Assembly (NCBI GenBank): GCA_030141605.1
Contig: JAQGDQ010000915.1
Span: 1 to 64,000 of the forward strand
Source of the DNA: Tubiluchus corallicola
Taxonomy: Eukaryota; Priapulida; Priapulimorpha; Priapulimorphida; Tubiluchidae
DNA length: 64,000 bases
Direction: 5' to 3'
The position numbers were made by a program, and so were the translations under genes. The notes under the pieces were generated by a model. That model saw only the letters and a program-made list of their open reading frames with translations. It had not been told where the DNA came from and searched no databases. This document shows positions 1 to 14,578 of the stretch, in pieces; position 1 is the stretch's first letter, and each line of letters begins with the position of its first letter.

Positions 1-135
1 TTGCGCATTGTGATACTTTGTGCAGCTTTGACATTTGACAGATAACATGACAAAAGCGGCTCGTGTTCGCCTATTAATCCAGACCTGACATTTGAGTAAT
101 AACAAATCCTGTGGGAGTGATAATGCTAATGTTGT
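1..135. repeat. Direct repeat, left copy (135 bp)
   Basis: Bases 1-135 recur exactly at 2228-2362, starting TTGCGCATTG and ending CTAATGTTG; after that the two copies diverge. The left copy is cut by the window edge, so its true length is unknown. It could be a local duplication, a pair of long terminal repeats, or an assembly duplication. No coding capacity is seen. Confidence 0.9.
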
Positions 136-230
136 TAGGATAAACACAGACCAGGGTGTTTATAATATGAATTGTGCTTATGTAAGAGTTTCTTGGTTTC
201 TGAGTTGGCAATAGTTTTCCTTACCTGGAA

Positions 231-510
231 AGAGATTAGATTAGACTAGACTAGACTAGACTGGATTGGGTTGGATTGGATTGGATTATATTATATTAGA
301 TTAGATTAGATTAGATTAGATTAGATTAGATTAGATTAGATTAGATTAGATTAGATTAGATTAGATTAGATTAGATTAGATTAGATTAGATTAGATTAGA
401 TTAGATTAGATTAGATTAGATCAGATCAGATCAGATCAGATCAGATCAGATCAGATCAGATCAGATCAGATCAGATCAGATCAGATCTGATCAGATCAGA
501 TCAGATTAGG
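231..510. repeat. GATTA / GATCA pentanucleotide array
   Basis: An imperfect pentamer tract begins with ACTAG and GGATT variants, becomes a clean (GATTA)n run to about 420, then switches to (GATCA)n to about 510. The second half carries a GATC site every 5 bp. The switch by a single T-to-C change points to spread of one variant unit by slippage. Confidence 0.95.
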
Positions 511-660
511 CTATGTTAGGTGAAGTTAGATGAAGTGAGATGAGCTGAACTGCAGTGCAGTGATGTGAGGAGAGGTGAGGAAAGGAGAAGAGAGGGGAGG
601 AAAGGAGAGGAGAGGAAAGGAGAAGAGAGGAGAGAAGAGGAGAAGAGAGTAGTTGAGAGG
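511..660. repeat. Purine-rich low-complexity tract
   Basis: This is a G/A-rich degenerate run (AGGAGAGG, AAGAGAGG motifs) directly following the pentamer array. There is no fixed period and no coding signal. Confidence 0.8.
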
Positions 661-1535
661 AACAATGAGCAGTGAAGTGAAGTGCAGCTTCCTCAGTTTG
701 CTAAGTAATGACTAGTATGCAAGAAAATACCTAAGTGCGTTTTCGCTGATTTCCTGAAGCGCGGAAGCTCATATTAATTTATCCATTGTTTAAGCTTGAG
801 CAATCATCAGAAATAAGGCTTTCATTGACAAACGTTATTGATTAGCAGCAAAACTGTCACAGCAAACCTGGGCGCAGGCTTTAAGAACAGATGAGATGAA
901 ATGAAAATGAACCGCGAAAACTTTACCCATACAAATGTTATTTGATATAGAACAAGTAATTGAAAAGCAACTCTTTTATTTCAGATGCGCACGGGTTTGA
1001 ATGTCCCCTGGGAGAATTCCCGTGTGGGAACTTGTCTCTTTGCAATAGTAACAATTATATAACCGCTGAAAAGTAACAAGTTACTACACGTTTTATTTAG
1101 ATGCCATAAAGAAAAATGTTACCACTGTAAGGTAAATTAACACGTTATAATCAAACGTTAAATCTGTGGGAGTTGTGATGTACTAAAATCCATCTTTCGG
1201 CTATGGTTTTAGCTTTATTTTGCCTCTAGTTTTTTTCAGTTCGTTGTTTTTATTTTCCATCACGACTGGACAAACTACATGCAACCGGTTATTAAATACA
1301 AACGCTACAAAGCTAAAGCTTCTTACTGCAGTAAGTCACTTTGGACAAATATCTATTTACAAAATTTACAAATAGCAATGGCCCCCAAACCTAGCCCTAC
1401 TGCAAGGCCTGAAAACAACAGCATGTGTCACCTGGAGAACACGTTGGGCCTATTAATAAACGACTGGGTAGGACACACATACCAAGCCTAGTCAATTTGT
1501 TACCTACACTTTTGTGGACATGCAGATACGTAGAT
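661..1535. other. No gene seen
   Basis: AT-rich sequence with no convincing exon. A stretch at about 1335-1400 resembles one at 3285-3350 (shared ACAAATAG and GGCCCC blocks), so a dispersed repeat is present in both places. Confidence 0.5.
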
Positions 1536-1539
1536 ATTC

Positions 1540-1736
1540 AAATTTGCACTAAATCTGCTGATTTTGCATATGCGGATATGTACAGATGCGGATTTTGTGT
1601 ATGCGGATACGTACATATGCGGATTTTGTGGATGCGGATATGTACAGATGCGGATTTTGTGGATGCGGATATGTACAGATGCGAATTTTACGGATGCGGA
1701 CATGTACAGATGCGGATTTTGCAGATGCGGATAAAC
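1540..1736. repeat. 31-bp tandem repeat, about six copies
   Basis: Units begin TACAGATGCGGATTTTG at 1581, 1612, 1643, 1674 and 1705, an exact spacing of 31 bp, with a diverged unit before them. The unit is built from two related GATGCGGAT half-units. The period is not a multiple of three, so the overlapping open frames have no coding meaning. Confidence 0.9.
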
Positions 1737-1756
1737 GAGAAAGTGATAACCGCCCA

Positions 1757-1831
1757 TCTCTGCTGTAGCTCAGTGGTATAGCATACGAATGCTAACGTCG
1801 AGGTTGTGAGATCAAATCCCACTGGCTCATA
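1757..1831 (+). other. tRNA-like fragment (SINE head or tRNA pseudogene)
   Basis: TAGCTCAGTGG matches a pol III A box, and GATCAAATCCC about 45 bp later resembles a B box. A T-arm with a 5-bp stem (one mismatch) and a 7-nt loop can be drawn. The D-stem is mismatched and the acceptor stem only partly pairs, so this is not a functional tRNA. It is either a decayed tRNA copy or the head of a tRNA-derived SINE. Confidence 0.45.
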
Positions 1832-2227
1832 TTACTCGGGCTTCTTGTTTCTTTTAACAAAACAGCCCTCAAGTTTATTGGGGTTTTTTTGCACTAACCA
1901 ATGAGCATATTCCTTCTGACTTGACCACGGTTACGCGATAGATTACGATTGTGAATGTTAGAAGTTAATTAACCTCTGCAGTTTATTTCTCAACATCTAT
2001 TAACATTGCAGCTTGTTTAGTTTAGTTTAGTTTAATTAGCTTAACGTTTCACGTTTCACAAGTGAAGTTACTTAAAGAAAAACCTTTTCACCAATAGACC
2101 ACACATCTATTGTGGAACGAGCCAGCATAATCATCAGCTTTTTTATCTAAACGTTTTACACGGGAATTTTCCCCTTATTTAACGCTTCCAGTGGTGGCAC
2201 TTTCGGTACAGCTTTGGCTTTGGATTA

Positions 2228-2362
2228 TTGCGCATTGTGATACTTTGTGCAGCTTTGACATTTGACAGATAACATGACAAAAGCGGCTCGTGTTCGCCTA
2301 TTAATCCAGACCTGACATTTGAGTAATAACAAATCCTGTGGGAGTGATAATGCTAATGTTGC
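2228..2362. repeat. Direct repeat, right copy (135 bp)
   Basis: Exact second copy of bases 1-135, 2227 bp downstream. The interval between the copies holds the pentamer array, the 31-bp repeat and the tRNA-like fragment. Confidence 0.9.
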
Positions 2363-5300
2363 ATTGCAAGCATAACGAGACCATATCTCAAGTATTTCAA
2401 TAGATGACTTCGCTATTCCTAAAGGTATTGTAGAGAGAAATCCAAGTACAATTCATACTAAATTATTTATTATTCTGATTTGCTTGTTATCTGGTATGTT
2501 ATGATCTTGCTCATATGATTTACTTATCTGCTTACCACAAAGGTCAAAGGAGTACCCTTTTTTTTGAAAGCAAGTAAGATATATAGAACAAGCGATTATT
2601 GCCAATAATATTTTTTGAATTGTACGACGATAACACAGTCACTAAATAAACTCAACATTCACGGCATAAAAAACACAAGAAGTCTACTATAACCTAAAGA
2701 TAAAACACTACAATGCTTTTACAGTTAATAGTAACTACTCCTTGTTGTCATTTGTCTATGTTATTTTAACAAATCCAGCATTAAAACTTGGTGAAGGGGG
2801 TTCGAAATAATGTTTTTTGCCAAGCGCCAATAAGTCGAAGTCAAGAAATCACGAAAAATCTGTGCAGTCATCAGTAGTTCAGTTTTTCAAGCATCCTCTC
2901 TCTCAATGCCATTTTTTAAAAAGGTAAAAGGAAAAGAGACCTGCCCTAATCACTGACAATTATAACGTTAACTGGAAGCCATAATGTTGTGGGCTACATT
3001 CCAGTGGGTTCAATGGTTTCTATAATAATCCTGCTTTCGTAAAAAAACTATTCCATTTTCCGTTTGCACGAGCGGGTAATTTACATATAAGAAGCAAGAA
3101 AAAGTTATTAAATATCAGTAGAAGAGTTATCATCGTAATTAAACTTTACTGGTTGATGAACACATAAATAAACGAGGTCTGTCGTACAAACCGTGATTAA
3201 GGCGGTTAATCAAGTTTGCATTACACGTTAAACTAGTGCTAGAAAAAGAAAAATGGCCGCCACGTTCCCGGGTTCTAATGAAACGTCACTTCGAACAAAT
3301 GTCTGTTTGCGAAAATTACAAAAATTACAAATAGCAAAGGCCCCAAGACTGAACCCCAAGGCACCGTGTAATCTGATATAACGTGATGCTGTAAATCAAG
3401 AGAAAAATGGCATGCATAAATTTCATGTTCTTTCCTACCCACTAAATTTCGAATTTCTATAAATTGCTGCAGCCGAAACTGAAAACTGAAATAAGTTGTG
3501 AAATTAGTCCTCGTTAAGTTGCTAAAAAGAGAATTTTAATTCTTTATACACTGACGCATAATACAAATTGCAATAATGTAAAATATTTTTGTTTTTATAT
3601 GGGTCAGAACGAGGGGAACAACTGGGTGGTCAAGGCGTGTCTGTATGCTTAGCGATCGAATTAAAGCAAAGCTGAACATAGTCAGAAGATGAGTGGGTAC
3701 CCATCAAGGAAGCTGTTTCAGTTTCATCCGACATGTGGATGTACACAAATGTAAACGTTGTTAAGATACCTCAAAAGATTCACTGTTTCACTTAGAAAGT
3801 CATGGCCGATAATTGCGAAGCTTCGGTCCTGCCACAAGTGCTGGATGCTGACTTGTAAAACGTGAAAGTGTAAACCAAAAATCATCAAAATTATTACAAT
3901 CTCGCCACTGAAAGGGTACAGCATTTTTTCTAGTTGAGTTTGTCACTGCTACACGAGCAAGACGACTCTTCGTGTCTCAAGGAGTCACGAAGGTAGTTAA
4001 GTGTCAAATGTTATTTTGTCAATCGGTGGCTAACTCCGCAGTAGAATAGCAATAACGTGTACAGTTTGACAGGGAATCAGGTTCAATCATTCACAACGCT
4101 TTGAACTGACGGCCACGGTAATTCGTAACAGGTTTACGTTGTTAACAAAACAGGCGTTTGATGACAAAACAAAACGTTCACTTGGTTGAGTTTAAAAGAT
4201 CTAAAGCAGATTGTTGGAAAAGTAGATTTTAATTTAATTCGTGTGAAATTGAGTTTCATACACATTTCTACGGTCGCCAAATATTTAAAGATTAGGATGT
4301 ATAAGGAAAGATCCAGAACCGAATCACATAGAGTGTTACAACATTAAAAAATTCAAAATAAATTGACTATCGATAATTTTAGCTGTTAGTAAGTCTGTGA
4401 TGATTTTGTTATCCAGGTCTTGACAATGCCGAAATGTTTGGACTTCCTACAAGCTGTATGGAATCTATGCAAACATAACTGCAGAGCTGTGTTGGGTGTG
4501 TCTAAATAAGAGCACATTACTCCAACATTACTCAGCTTACAATGGCTTCCTAATTATCGTCACTGATTTTTATTTGGAGTTTCACTGAAACTGCAGCAAT
4601 CTTCGGAAAATGAAGTATTTTGGGAATGGGAAGTACTAAAGCAACTTCGGAAAGTAAAGTAGCAAAGGTTTGTTGTACTTTAAACGAGTACATTTATAAA
4701 TAAAGTTATTGTTGCTGCTGCCGCTGCCGCTGCTGCTGTTGCTGCCGCTGATGGTGATCTTTGTGAGGCATTGAAGCCAATAGTGAGAATGTAATGTATC
4801 CCATAGGGTAGCTGTCTAACTAACTGAGTGACTGATTATCTAACAAGCTAACTAACAAGCTGGGTGGGTGACAGGTTCGCTGGATAATTACCTGTGGACT
4901 AACTGACATGTAGATAGTTAGACGAATTGACAGATAGGTTTCGAAAGGGGTGATTAACATGACCAACATTTAGAGTAACAGACCAGTCAACTGACTGAGT
5001 GACTGACTGACTCAAACTCGGCACCAACTGAACAAACGAGCAACACGAAGATTTGAAGTATGCATAAAAATTTTGTATGGATGGGTGATTTGTAAACAAA
5101 CTCAAATTTGTAAATGAAAAAAATCCAAGCCAAAAATGGCCAAACATGGAAATATTTACGCCAAAAGAGACAGAAAAAAATGGCCAAACCTTGAAACATT
5201 GCGCCAAAAGAGACAGACGTTTAGTATAAAGCTCATGTCATCCGTATAACATAGGAATTACTTCAACGTCAAAACGTTGAACTAATGAAGTTTTTCACTT

Positions 5301-6590
5301 AGTGAAATACCCGCATGAGCGAAAAACAATTTACGAGTATTTTGATTATCTCCCTCAAATGCAGTGATTTTAACGTGATTCGAGTTTTATAGCAAAGCCG
5401 CATACTCAGACAAATAACAAACTCCGTTATTGGCTATGGTGTTGTAGCTACGAAGTGCAGTATCGTTCATCAAAAATTAATCACTTCTAAATATAATTCG
5501 TCAATAAAGAAAGAGAATTGAGCGTTTTAAAGCTGAATACCACCACCACATTCTAACTTACAAGAAAAGCTAAACTATAAAAGTTCATACAAATAATCTC
5601 ATCGGAAAATCACATTTAAATCATTCGGCAACGTCGTATTCGTATTGAAGACCAGGCCTCGCTAGGTAAACAGTCCGTGACAGGCAGAAGATGGAAGTGA
5701 TTGTGAAGAATGCTGTACCAGAATTACAAGCAGTTGGTAAATGGTGGAGTGTTCTCGTATAATCTAATATGTTTGTCAATACCATTCACATCAAACCAGA
5801 CGAAAGTGTAAACAGTGCTACTAGTATATTATACTAGACGAATTTGTTAACGTTCCAGACGAAACTGAAGGCGAAGCTCGTATATACGGTCTGCCCTTTT
5901 CAATAAAATTAGCAACTTGTGCTTAGGCTTCTCTAATAAGCCAAACGTAAACAAATTAATATTTTTAAGGGAACTAATGATGCCGAAATTGTAGCTTCCG
6001 TTTGTAAATTTGTATTCGAGTGCTTTAAGAATAAAAACCTAAATTAAGGTCACATACCTCTTACATTTTACATATGCATCTTTACAATGACAACTATAAT
6101 AATTATAAGTAATTGTAATTATTTGTTATCAGACTCAAATTACTATGTCATCACAATCGATTTTAAGTTTTGTAATAATTATATCTCAATGTTAAGTGTT
6201 AGTTGTTATTTTAATATATTAATTCGTAACTTTGTTATGGCTATCCATACATCTCATCAAATATTGTTATGTTTTTGTATGTCAATAAATCTAAATCTGT
6301 TACTGGTTGTGAAGTCATAATTGCATAAGTGAGGTACACTTAACGTGTTCTGCAAGAAATAATCGCATTAACGTTAACACGTTTTTTGAGTTACGAAGCA
6401 ACTGCCACCTTGTGTTTTTACTCAGCGGCTCATTTAAAATGCCAAAATTTGCGAAGAAACTAACTGTTCAACTGGTATAAATGAGGCACCATATCTTCAA
6501 TACTTTTTCTTCTCATTTTTATTGTAAAAATACCGTTTAATTATATAATAAACACCTATAATAGCCAACTCATATGTTAACAGAAATCGA
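2363..6590. other. Long unique AT-rich stretch, no confident gene
   Basis: No recognisable gene. Small items noted: a degenerate CTG/CCG trinucleotide run at 4705-4752; a 44-bp tandem pair at 5132-5218 (each with TGGCCAAAC and GCCAAAAGAGACAG); a weak candidate exon on the minus strand near 3769-3860, listed separately. Confidence 0.5.
3769..3860 (-). CDS. Weak candidate exon, unknown product
   Basis: On the minus strand an open stretch reads VSIQHLWQDRSFAIIGHDF followed by LSETVNLLR. It is preceded by a pyrimidine-containing segment ending TTTTACAAG and followed by AG|GTATCT, a possible donor. The peptide looks protein-like in composition but I do not recognise it. Chance is a real alternative. 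Confidence 0.2.
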
Positions 6591-6596
6591 AGTAAT

Positions 6597-7062
6597 TTAA
6601 AGGAAAAGAATATGTTTTATATCCTACCCCATTTTAAAATATGGTAAAAAATAATAAAAATTGACACGTATAACAATTCCAAACTGTTTCTGATAACTAA
6701 ATAACAGAGTGAAAACTTCATTAGCGGCAGCGAGGGCAGTTTGTAATGTCGTCACAAATGAACAGCACAAACATTACACAAGCAGGTTACACGTGTTTAC
6801 GAAAGCGAAAATTGAAGTACCGTACTACTGTACAACATTCAATGTGATATGTACTCGTCAAATTTATTGTATAAAAATTAAGTTTCAAGTTTAGTAGTGA
6901 ATTGCAAAATACATGTAACAGGGCGCGAATGTGAAATTTAACTTCCGCGCTAGTAACTCCTTCACGAAGTCATTCAGCTATAACTTAAAATTTTGCGTCT
7001 TTAAGAAATCTTACACATTATCTTTTGTTAAAAAGTTGTTTTCGTTACACCTGAGCTTATAA
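6597..7062 (+). mobile_element. TTAA-flanked MITE, family 1
   Basis: Starts TTAA|AGGAAAAGAA and aligns by eye with copies at 19038 and 29623: shared TTTCTGATAA, GTTACACGTGTTTACGAAAGCGAAAA, ATGTAACAG and TTCACGAAGTCATT blocks in the same order. No transposase is encoded. The right end is eroded; a mariner-like element starts a few bases later. Confidence 0.6.
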
Positions 7063-7070
7063 TTAAAGTA

Positions 7071-7490
7071 CAGTGTTCCCTCACTTATCGCGGGTGTTCC
7101 GTTCTAGGCCCACACGCGATAAGTGAATTGTAGGGACACTATAGTTATTTTAGTAGTTATACATTATTTTAAGTCTTTATAAACCCTCCCCACGCTCTTA
7201 TACACAACCCTTTCCCGCATCTCAAGCGGGCGCAAGTACTACATTTCTTTTTGGTGTGTATTCATCCGCCGAATAAATACACTATTTACTGTAAATGGTA
7301 ATTTTTATGATTCATAATATTCTTTTAATGTTAGAATTAATATTTTTAATATATTTTTATACATTTTGTGATTTTTTATGCAAAATTCATTAAATCTATA
7401 AATTACTGTACAATACGTACTACGCGTGTGCAAAAATACTGTAGACAGATTACCGCAAAAACCCGCGAAACAGCGAAAATACGGCTGGGT
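7071..7490 (+). mobile_element. Mariner/pogo-type non-autonomous element remnant
   Basis: Begins TA|CAGTGTTCCCTCACTTATCG followed by a second GCGATAAGTG in the opposite sense, the layout of mariner/pogo-type ends in animal genomes (CAGTGGTCCCTC...CGCG). The right side keeps CCCGCGAAACAGCGAAAATACG, matching the expected inner part of the other end, but the terminal bases are degraded. No transposase ORF is visible. Confidence 0.6.
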
Positions 7491-8716
7491 GGACAAGTGC
7501 ATTTTTGCTTTTCTATTTTTACTAATGCAGTAACTAGTGCAGACTCATTGACCAAATATTTTTGTTAAAGTACCACACGCGTATCTATTTTTTTTCGTTC
7601 ATTTTTGTTCTCACGAAATTAGCATTTTATCAAGTGTGTGGGCTAAGTGAAGTAAACCCATACTACTTATTTGGTATGGCATATCACTATGGTAACCATC
7701 ATCGCCTTCGCACGACGCAATACAAGTTTTAACCCTTTCAATGAAACTATCATTTTCGCATAAAAATTTCGCCTTTCAGAAAAGCTTCATGGCGTGAAGA
7801 ATTTGTACGATGCGCCCCGATTTGAGGATGTTACTTATACTATATAAGCCAACCCAGTTCTTTTTCACGCTCTCAGTGCTTCGTTTGCTTATCGGTGAAA
7901 TGATTGTGATTTTTCAACAAAGTTCCAAGTTTTTTATTTTCTTCTAATTCAAGTTTACTCTGCATAACCCTATCAAGGCTAAAACAGTGGCTTTTGTTCC
8001 AAACACTGAATGAATCACGGAATCGCAATATTGGAAGCGGTTCTTTTAGGTTTCTTGAACTTCCTACAACAGGCTTAACGTATTCCGCTATTTTTATCTT
8101 CCTCGCAATAAATTTACCAAGATTTTACGCAGCCTGCGTTTATATTAAGCCTCATCTAATGGGCTTGCGTGATGTTCAAACCATAAAAGCTTAAAGTGGT
8201 TGGCCAGTGTCTCGTATGTTATCGCTAAACATGAATTTATGCTAAAAACACTTCCGACATTTTGTATTCTTAAGCGATTTGTGTTGTAAAACGAGGCGTA
8301 TGCATAACAGGCTCTTTGGAACGCCGACACGCCTACGACTAAAGTCAAGCCAACTATAATTTATCAGGAAAAATTCTGCTAACTTTTAGCTGCAGTTTTG
8401 ATGCTACATTACATGATATTTGTATTTTGAAAGATGGAAATCATTCTTTTACATTTTCAAGATGGCAAAACTTGACAAACAAGTTTTAATGTCAGCGTTC
8501 CTGCACTTTAGCGATAGAATCGTAAGTGTACATTGACCATTGATCAATCAGCTTTTGTGGGCGCTTCTATTCAAGCTTGAAAAAAATCAAGATTTAGAAT
8601 ATTTTATTATCACCTGGCACGCATGCGTAATACACGTCTAGAAGATCCAGCACATTTTAAACTACAGAACCTGCTGAATTGGGACAAACTGTATGAATGA
8701 ATATAACGTTACAATA
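7491..8716. other. No confident gene; possible core promoter
   Basis: No coding exon recognised. At 7843-7880 a TATATAAG element lies about 30 bp before TCTCAGTGCTT, resembling a TATA box plus initiator on the plus strand, followed by a short ORF of 16 codons. Without transcript data this is only a possibility. Confidence 0.3.
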
Positions 8717-9170
8717 TTAAAGGAAACAAAGGGGAATATCAGCATGTCTCAAAAAACTTTTCAGACAAAGTTAAATTAATTTGCACAACCCGTTTACCTG
8801 TCTGAAAGACTTATGTTACTGTGAAAAAGAAAATTTTTGGTAATTTAAATCCCACTCAACTGGTAAAACATCACTAGTATCCCAGTGTGCACCAAGAAAA
8901 CGTCACTGGTTCACCAAAAGCATTATTAATCTTACTGACAAGATAAAGTAACTTATATTTTTGCTTAGTTACTGAAGTGTTCAACAAATGTTCTGCTTAT
9001 TTTTTCGAACTTTACGCAATGTTATCTAAACTTAAAATGGCTGCACCTAATTTGCGGGAGTCTAAATTCACAGAGCGTAAATGCTTACGCAAACTCTGTG
9101 AACAATAAGGAAATTATAAGACAGTATGTAAGTAATATACAACTTCAAGACGTGTCTTCCTGTGCTTTAA
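8717..9170 (-). mobile_element. TTAA-flanked MITE, family 2
   Basis: Flanked by TTAA at 8717-8720 and 9167-9170. The ends are AGGAAACAAAGGGG and, on the other strand, AGCACAGGAAGACA. Internal blocks match, in reverse, the copies at 49923, 55554 and 59937 (AAAATGGCTGC, TAACATTGCG/TTATCTAAAC, CCCAGTGTGCACC). No ORF. Confidence 0.7.
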
Positions 9171-9173
9171 GCA

Positions 9174-9262
9174 ACTATGTGTGCTTACTGCTTAGTGACC
9201 GAAGTTAAGGAACATCAAGCCAAATTGGTAAATGGATGGGTGACAGACTAGTTATAACACTA
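9174..9262 (+). mobile_element. 5S-rRNA-like SINE head, degenerate
   Basis: ACCGAAGTTAAGGAACATC ... TAAATGGATGGGTGACA resembles the 5S rRNA internal control region (GAAGTTAAGCAG ... TACTTGGATGGGTGACC). It is diverged and lacks the 5S ends. Related fragments lie at 44243, 49745, 52783 and 63510. The following sequence to about 9400 is probably its tail. Confidence 0.55.
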
Positions 9263-9555
9263 GTTTTGGGCAGTTTTGTCTCCCTTTTGATGTTAACTTG
9301 TTGAGGGAAGATACACACGCTAAACGTGGGCGGCGACGTCCTCGTCAATCCAGTGGCTCAAGATTATTCTTGATTTGAAACTGGCTGTAGACCTGCCATA
9401 ACCACATACATTAAAGGAAAGAAGAAGTCATTCAAAATGTTGAGTTTATTCAACTGTTGTCACTTAAACTTAGAAATACATTTATATAACAAAGAAATTT
9501 GCATAAAGCTGTCTGTAAAGCATAAATTTAAGATATACTACCACTGAATAGAAAT
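9263..9555. other. No gene seen
   Basis: Probable SINE tail to about 9400 (GGCGGCGACGTCCTCGTC), then AT-rich sequence with no coding signal. Confidence 0.4.
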
Positions 9556-9559
9556 TTTC

Positions 9560-12060
<2,501 letters not shown>

Positions 12061-12206
12061 GAAAAGATTGCTGAAGCACTTGGCGGGATAAGTGTTTATA
12101 TTGCACGGAAACCGGATGACGCCATTTTTTGTCTGAAATGAGCGCGTCAAAGCGGTAAAGTAACGATGATTTTCAATGGATTTTACTAGTTACACGAGAT
12201 ACTTAT
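12061..12206 (+). mobile_element. Family C repeat, partial copy
   Basis: Ends GGATTTTACTAGTTACACGAG, the same terminus as the copy at 9560, with a shared AATGAGCGCG block. The left part is lost. Confidence 0.5.
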
Positions 12207-13280
12207 CACAATTTTATTGCTGAAACTAATATAAGCTCAACTTCCCGAGCGACTTGACTTTTGCTTTAAGTAGAGAAACATTTGATGTTATAGACATTGT
12301 AATAAAAATACACCGGTAAGTAAATATAGAGGAAGAAAAAACATTATTCAAGTTTTCCAGAAAATTGTAGTTGTTCCATCTAGACAACTTAGGAATGCTG
12401 TCAGTTTTAGTAAATTTCTTTTTTATCAATTTCTTGTTAGAAAAGCTTCATGTAGTTCTAAAGTCATTAAAAATCAATTTACCTGAAAAAAATTCATCTA
12501 CGCTTTTATCAACAAATTTTCAGCAAATAATGCGCCTAACGGACACTACTTTCACGCAAATCTTAACATCACAGTCTCCGCGTCACCATCTCCAGATTAG
12601 GTTTATCCCAGCACGGCATTCGGGAAGACAAAAGAAAGCATAATCTCGTGTCGAGCAATAATGCGCCACGTACACGCTAGGATCTATTACCACACTTTTG
12701 AAACAAAGGATGCGGCTTTTAGAGAAAGTGAGTAGAAAAAAGTGACGCGACTCCCTTCCTCACTAAAACAATGCTGATCACCTATTTTAATGTGATGGAT
12801 GCATTATTATATTTAGGTATTTATTTATAAGTGCCAAAAATACTTAATATACAAGAAAAAAACAAATCGTACCTACAATTTCAATTTTGTACAATGATAT
12901 TATAAAAGTAAATAATATGGTAAGGGAACGTGTTAGATAAAAAGTAAAAATTAAAACATGAAAATTTTCCTGCAACTAAAATTTTTGAAGTTTTGTGTAT
13001 TGTGAAGTGAGGATAGCCAATGTTTTTTATAGCAAATGAACACTAACTTTTCGTTTTCTACAATGATATAAATGCAACAACTTAAAATACGAGAGAGTTC
13101 TCCTGGGACTTGCTATCTTTAACACGAATAAACCGTTGAATGCCCTGTGCAGTCCCACAACAAATTATTCATTTATTTCGAAAGCTTTCACCCTAACGGG
13201 CCTCATCAGCTGAAAATTAAAACAATGTGTTCCAGTGTGCAAACAAAGATTAGAAGCAATATAGTAGCTAAATATCATCA
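12207..13280. other. No gene seen
   Basis: AT-rich sequence without recognisable exons or repeats. Confidence 0.4.
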
Positions 13281-13284
13281 ACTT

Positions 13285-13322
13285 AAATACTACTACTACT
13301 AATAATAATAATAGTAATAACA

Positions 13323-13382
<60 letters not shown>

Positions 13383-13622
13383 TTAATAATAATAATAATA
13401 ATAACAATAACGATAATAATAATAATATATTATTGTTATTATTATAATGATAATGATAGTGATAATAATTATTATTATTGTTATTATAATTATAATGATA
13501 CTGATAATAACAATAATAATAATAATTATTATTATTATTATTATGATAATGATAATAATAATAATAATAATAAGAATAATAATAATAACAACAACAATAA
13601 TAATAATAATAATAATAAATTA
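13285..13622. repeat. (AAT)n microsatellite with inverted ATT segments
   Basis: Interrupted AAT array. Internal blocks flip between AAT and ATT senses at about 13425-13545, so the tract can fold into hairpins. The open frames through it reflect the 3-bp period only. Confidence 0.95.
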
Positions 13623-14108
13623 GAAAAAGAATAAAAACGAAGGCATAAAAAGAAAAAAACAAGCATTGTACAATTGACCTTGCCTATAAAGGCATTCCTC
13701 CTCCTCACAGTGACTCATTTATTTATTTTACAATGTAATAACAATTTGTATGTATGTTTATACGTACGCTTTGCTGTGGAACAAATTTATAATTCATAAT
13801 TCAATTCAACGTTTTATTCATGTTAAATGCAACAACCATTTGCGATAAATTTTTTTCATGAGAACCTTTTGATACAACACTTAAGGGCAGTCATACTCAA
13901 TGTGCATGACTATAGCAGGACCGGAACATTTGCATTTGCAATGGTAATCTTCTAGCAAGAGACACTGGGCAGGCACACAGTGTCTGGGTTAAGTCTGGAT
14001 TTGGATAGAGCTTTTCCCAGTGAGGTAAGTAACTACAGTAGAGTGAAGTTTAGCAGATGAAGCCAGTCAGGTCCAGAAGCACTTTTCCAGGCGGTCACTT
14101 ATTCATTG
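13623..14108. other. No gene seen
   Basis: AT-rich sequence with no coding signal. Confidence 0.4.
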
Positions 14109-14578
14109 TTAAATGGGAAGAAAGGAAAATTTTAATGTACACCTTTAAAAGCTTTCCACACAAAGTTATATTACTTAAAATTACGCTTACCCGTTTGAAA
14201 GACTTATAAAATATTCGCGCAGACTAACAAAACGTCACTGTATCACCATCCCAGTGTGCACCACTGATTCACTAACACATTACTGATCTTACTGACAAAA
14301 TGCAGTCATTTGTACTTCTACTTAGTTAGTGAACAATGTGCTACGAATGCTCTGATTATTTTTTCAAACTTTATGCAATGTTATCTAAATTTGTTTCAAA
14401 CGACTTACCCTTAAAATGGCAGCGCCTAACGGTCATCGCGGGAGTTTAAATCTACAAGTTTTATACGGCGTAGCTGCTTACGCAGGCTCTGTACGCAATA
14501 AGTCAGCATGAACGTAGTATAAAGTTTCAAGACGAATTTTTAAGCTTTATTTATGAAGAGTGTTTTCTTGTCTTTTAA
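14109..14578 (-). mobile_element. TTAA-flanked MITE, family 2
   Basis: TTAA at 14109-14112 and 14575-14578. The right end reads, on the minus strand, TTAAAAGACAAGAAAACACT. It shares the CCCAGTGTGCACCA, AAAATGGCAGCGCCTAACGG and TTTATACGGCG blocks with the other family 2 copies. No ORF. Confidence 0.7.
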
